A DNA stretch of 64,000 nucleotides, taken from assembly GCA_947504195.1 (NCBI GenBank), contig CANNGN010000003.1, forward strand, positions 62,001 through 126,000, written 5' to 3'. The notes under the pieces were generated by a model. The model made no database searches and was not told where the DNA came from. It saw only the letters and a program-made list of their open reading frames with translations. This DNA is from an uncultured Vibrio sp. (GTDB taxonomy: Bacteria > Pseudomonadota > Gammaproteobacteria > Enterobacterales > Vibrionaceae). The position numbers and the translations under genes were made by a program. This document shows, piece by piece, positions 62,650 to 64,000 of this stretch. Within the stretch, counting starts at the first letter, position 1. Each line of letters starts with the position of its first letter.

Positions 62650-62714
62650 GATTAGTGAAAGATGAGCAACGTTAAATTTACGTTTGTGAACCAATAAAGC
62701 TCAGCATTAAGACT

Positions 62715-63623
62715 CTAATCTTTATGGCTCTGTGTTGATAGTTTTGATATCAATTGAGTATTAATCTCAATTGCATAAACAGAAGTTGATGCCGTAATGT
62801 ATAACCGAGTTTCATCTTCATTAAACGTGCAATTCGATACCATTTCAGGCACATCAATTTGACCAATAAGATGCCCAGTGGTTGGATTTATAACTAAAAT
62901 ACCCTCCGCTGAACTAGAATAAATCTGTCCGAACCTATCCACTGTCATACCATCTGGAATACCATTTTGGACTTCATATATAAATCGACCATTGCTCAAT
63001 TTATTTCCCGACACATCAAAAGCTTTAATATGCTTATTCCCACAAGTAGGAAAATCAACAATCGACATATCAGCGACATACAATATAGATTCATCGGGTG
63101 AAAATACTAACCCGTTTGGCCTTTGAATATCCGTTGTTGCAATCGTTAATACCTGGGTAACGGGATCATAACAATACACATAACAGCCGATGATCTGACT
63201 TTCAGATTTAAACCCTTCATCATCACTAATAATCCCGTACGGCGGATCGGTAAACCAAATCGTTCCATCGGATTTTCTCTCGATCACATCATTAGGAGAA
63301 TTCAGGCGCTTCCCGTCAAATCGGTCGATAAGTACTGTTGCAGTTGCGAGGTCATCACTCTTGCGTATCGAAAGACAACGCCGACCATGCTCACAAGAAA
63401 CAACATTACCATTGCATAACGTAGCATTACCGTTAGAAAAGTTGGATTGGTCCGTAACCAACACCGTTTCTTGGGTGCTTTCATCATAGTAATAAAGACA
63501 ATTACGTTTTACATCGGAAAAAATCAGCTTAGAGGAGTGTGGCATCCAAGCCACACCCTCACACCAACAATGTCCACTGCTTATTACTGATAGTTCAGAG
63601 TCGAGTGCAGACTTGAATGACAT
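62715..63623 (-). CDS. SMP-30/gluconolactonase/LRE family protein
   Basis: 302-residue six-bladed beta-propeller, cytoplasmic. Metal-binding segments are visible as WCEGVAWMPHSSKLIFSDVK (Glu in CEGV), NSPNDVIERKSDGTIWFTDP (Asn and Asp), and the RPNGLVFSPDESILYVADM strand. The family hydrolyses sugar lactones. It is next to a sugar-type periplasmic binding-protein gene 16 bases upstream on the same strand, so it likely belongs to a sugar uptake operon that continues past the window end. Confidence 0.9.
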   Translation of the reverse strand: MSFKSALDSELSVISSGHCWCEGVAWMPHSSKLIFSDVKRNCLYYYDESTQETVLVTDQSNFSNGNATLCNGNVVSCEHGRRCLSIRKSDDLATATVLIDRFDGKRLNSPNDVIERKSDGTIWFTDPPYGIISDDEGFKSESQIIGCYVYCYDPVTQVLTIATTDIQRPNGLVFSPDESILYVADMSIVDFPTCGNKHIKAFDVSGNKLSNGRFIYEVQNGIPDGMTVDRFGQIYSSSAEGILVINPTTGHLIGQIDVPEMVSNCTFNEDETRLYITASTSVYAIEINTQLISKLSTQSHKD

Positions 63624-63639
63624 TGTATCTCCCTAAATT

Positions 63640-64000
63640 TTACTTAACTTGCCAAGATGCTTTGTAATATTCACGGTAGCCATTTTCTGGATCATACATA
63701 TTGCGATCTCCACCCGCTTCATCAATATTCTCTGCTGTTACCAAGTGAGCAGGAGTAACATATCCGCTCACAGGCAAATCATTAAATAAGCGGTTAAATT
63801 CATCGATGATTTGCCAGCCGTGCAAATTTAATGGCTCAGCCACTGTTGCACTTTGGAAACTGCCGTTACGGATACGTTCGAAAGCAGATTGACTACCATC
63901 ACCCGCAGAAATGTTATAAGGCCCATCACCATCTTTACGACCTAAAGAGCGCAGTGCTGGTCCCATATAATCAAAATAAAGATCGTTAATCGCGAGTGTA
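63640..64000 (-). CDS. Sugar-type ABC transporter substrate-binding protein (partial, C-terminal part)
   Basis: The frame has no stop up to the window edge, so the gene begins outside. The visible 120 residues include AINDLYFDYMGPALRSLGRK, then GDGSQSAFERIRNGSFQSAT and EPLNLHGWQIIDEFNRLFND, the pattern of the last domain of ribose/xylose-type (type I) periplasmic binding proteins. The ATG at 63966 is an internal methionine, not the start. It is followed after 16 bases by the SMP-30 gene. Confidence 0.82.
   Translation of the reverse strand, partial: TLAINDLYFDYMGPALRSLGRKDGDGPYNISAGDGSQSAFERIRNGSFQSATVAEPLNLHGWQIIDEFNRLFNDLPVSGYVTPAHLVTAENIDEAGGDRNMYDPENGYREYYKASWQVK

Larger units (their letters stand above)
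62257..62714. other. Gap between the IclR gene and the SMP-30 gene
   Basis: 458 bases on the plus strand without a large gene. It contains the minus-strand small membrane-protein ORF (62316-62459) and the hairpin at 62623-62649. A short ACCT-AGCA-AGGT dyad follows the IclR stop. Confidence 0.6.

Overview
The window looks like a chromosomal segment of a marine gammaproteobacterium, most likely a member of the Vibrionaceae. The evidence is the HutX/HutZ/HutA/HutBCD heme locus with classical Fur boxes, a yiaKLMNO-type 2,3-diketogulonate operon, many compact catabolic operons with divergent regulators, and moderate-to-low GC. The genus cannot be fixed from the sequence alone. No rRNA, tRNA, transposase or integrase gene was found.

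Region 1 (1-13.2 kb) is nitrogen/amine catabolism. It holds two polyamine-type ABC transporter sets (a permease pair at 1-2094, and a full binding protein-ATPase-permease-permease set at 6274-10264), a class III omega-amino acid transaminase, a tautomerase, LysR and RpiR regulators, a DmpA/BapA-type beta-aminopeptidase and a GMC (choline-dehydrogenase-like) oxidoreductase. Together they suggest import and breakdown of an amine or a beta-amino-acid-containing compound. Region 2 (14.1-16.0 kb) is an orphan amino-acid binding protein followed by an Asp/Glu racemase-family gene.

Region 3 (16.1-30.5 kb) is a ureide (allantoin) catabolic island. One minus-strand operon encodes a Liv-type ABC importer, allantoin racemase and PuuE-type allantoinase. 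A second encodes an RpiR regulator, an SBF-like transporter, an amidase, an oxamate-amidohydrolase-like Ntn hydrolase, a ureidoglycine-glyoxylate aminotransferase and an allantoate amidohydrolase. A GntR regulator sits between them with three repeated GTTAACAAT-like operators in its promoter. The order of reactions is (R/S)-allantoin, allantoate, ureidoglycine, oxalurate plus glycine, then the oxamate/oxalate branch.

Region 4 (30.9-42.9 kb) is a complete type I-E CRISPR-Cas locus on the minus strand. It has a WYL-domain regulator, then cas3-cas6e-cse2-cas7-cas5-cse1-cas1-cas2, a 79-nt leader and an array of 53 repeats and 52 spacers. Compared with the Escherichia coli order, cse1 and cas6e have exchanged places.

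Region 5 (43.2-47.8 kb) holds a patatin-like phospholipase, a small Fur-box gene of unknown function, and an operon of a periplasmic solute-binding protein with a PAS-GGDEF-EAL membrane protein. The layout resembles the NspS-MbaA sensory pair of Vibrio cholerae. Region 6 (48.0-56.3 kb) is the heme locus: hutX-hutZ-hutA and an ABC exporter on the minus strand, and hutBCD on the plus strand, around a shared Fur box.

Region 7 (56.8-62.3 kb) is a yiaK-yiaM-yiaN-yiaO-yiaL-type operon (dehydrogenase, TRAP transporter, YhcH/YiaL protein) with its IclR regulator downstream. Region 8 (62.3-64 kb) has a previously uncalled 47-residue membrane-protein ORF, an SMP-30/gluconolactonase-family gene, and the 3' part of a sugar-binding protein gene that leaves the window.
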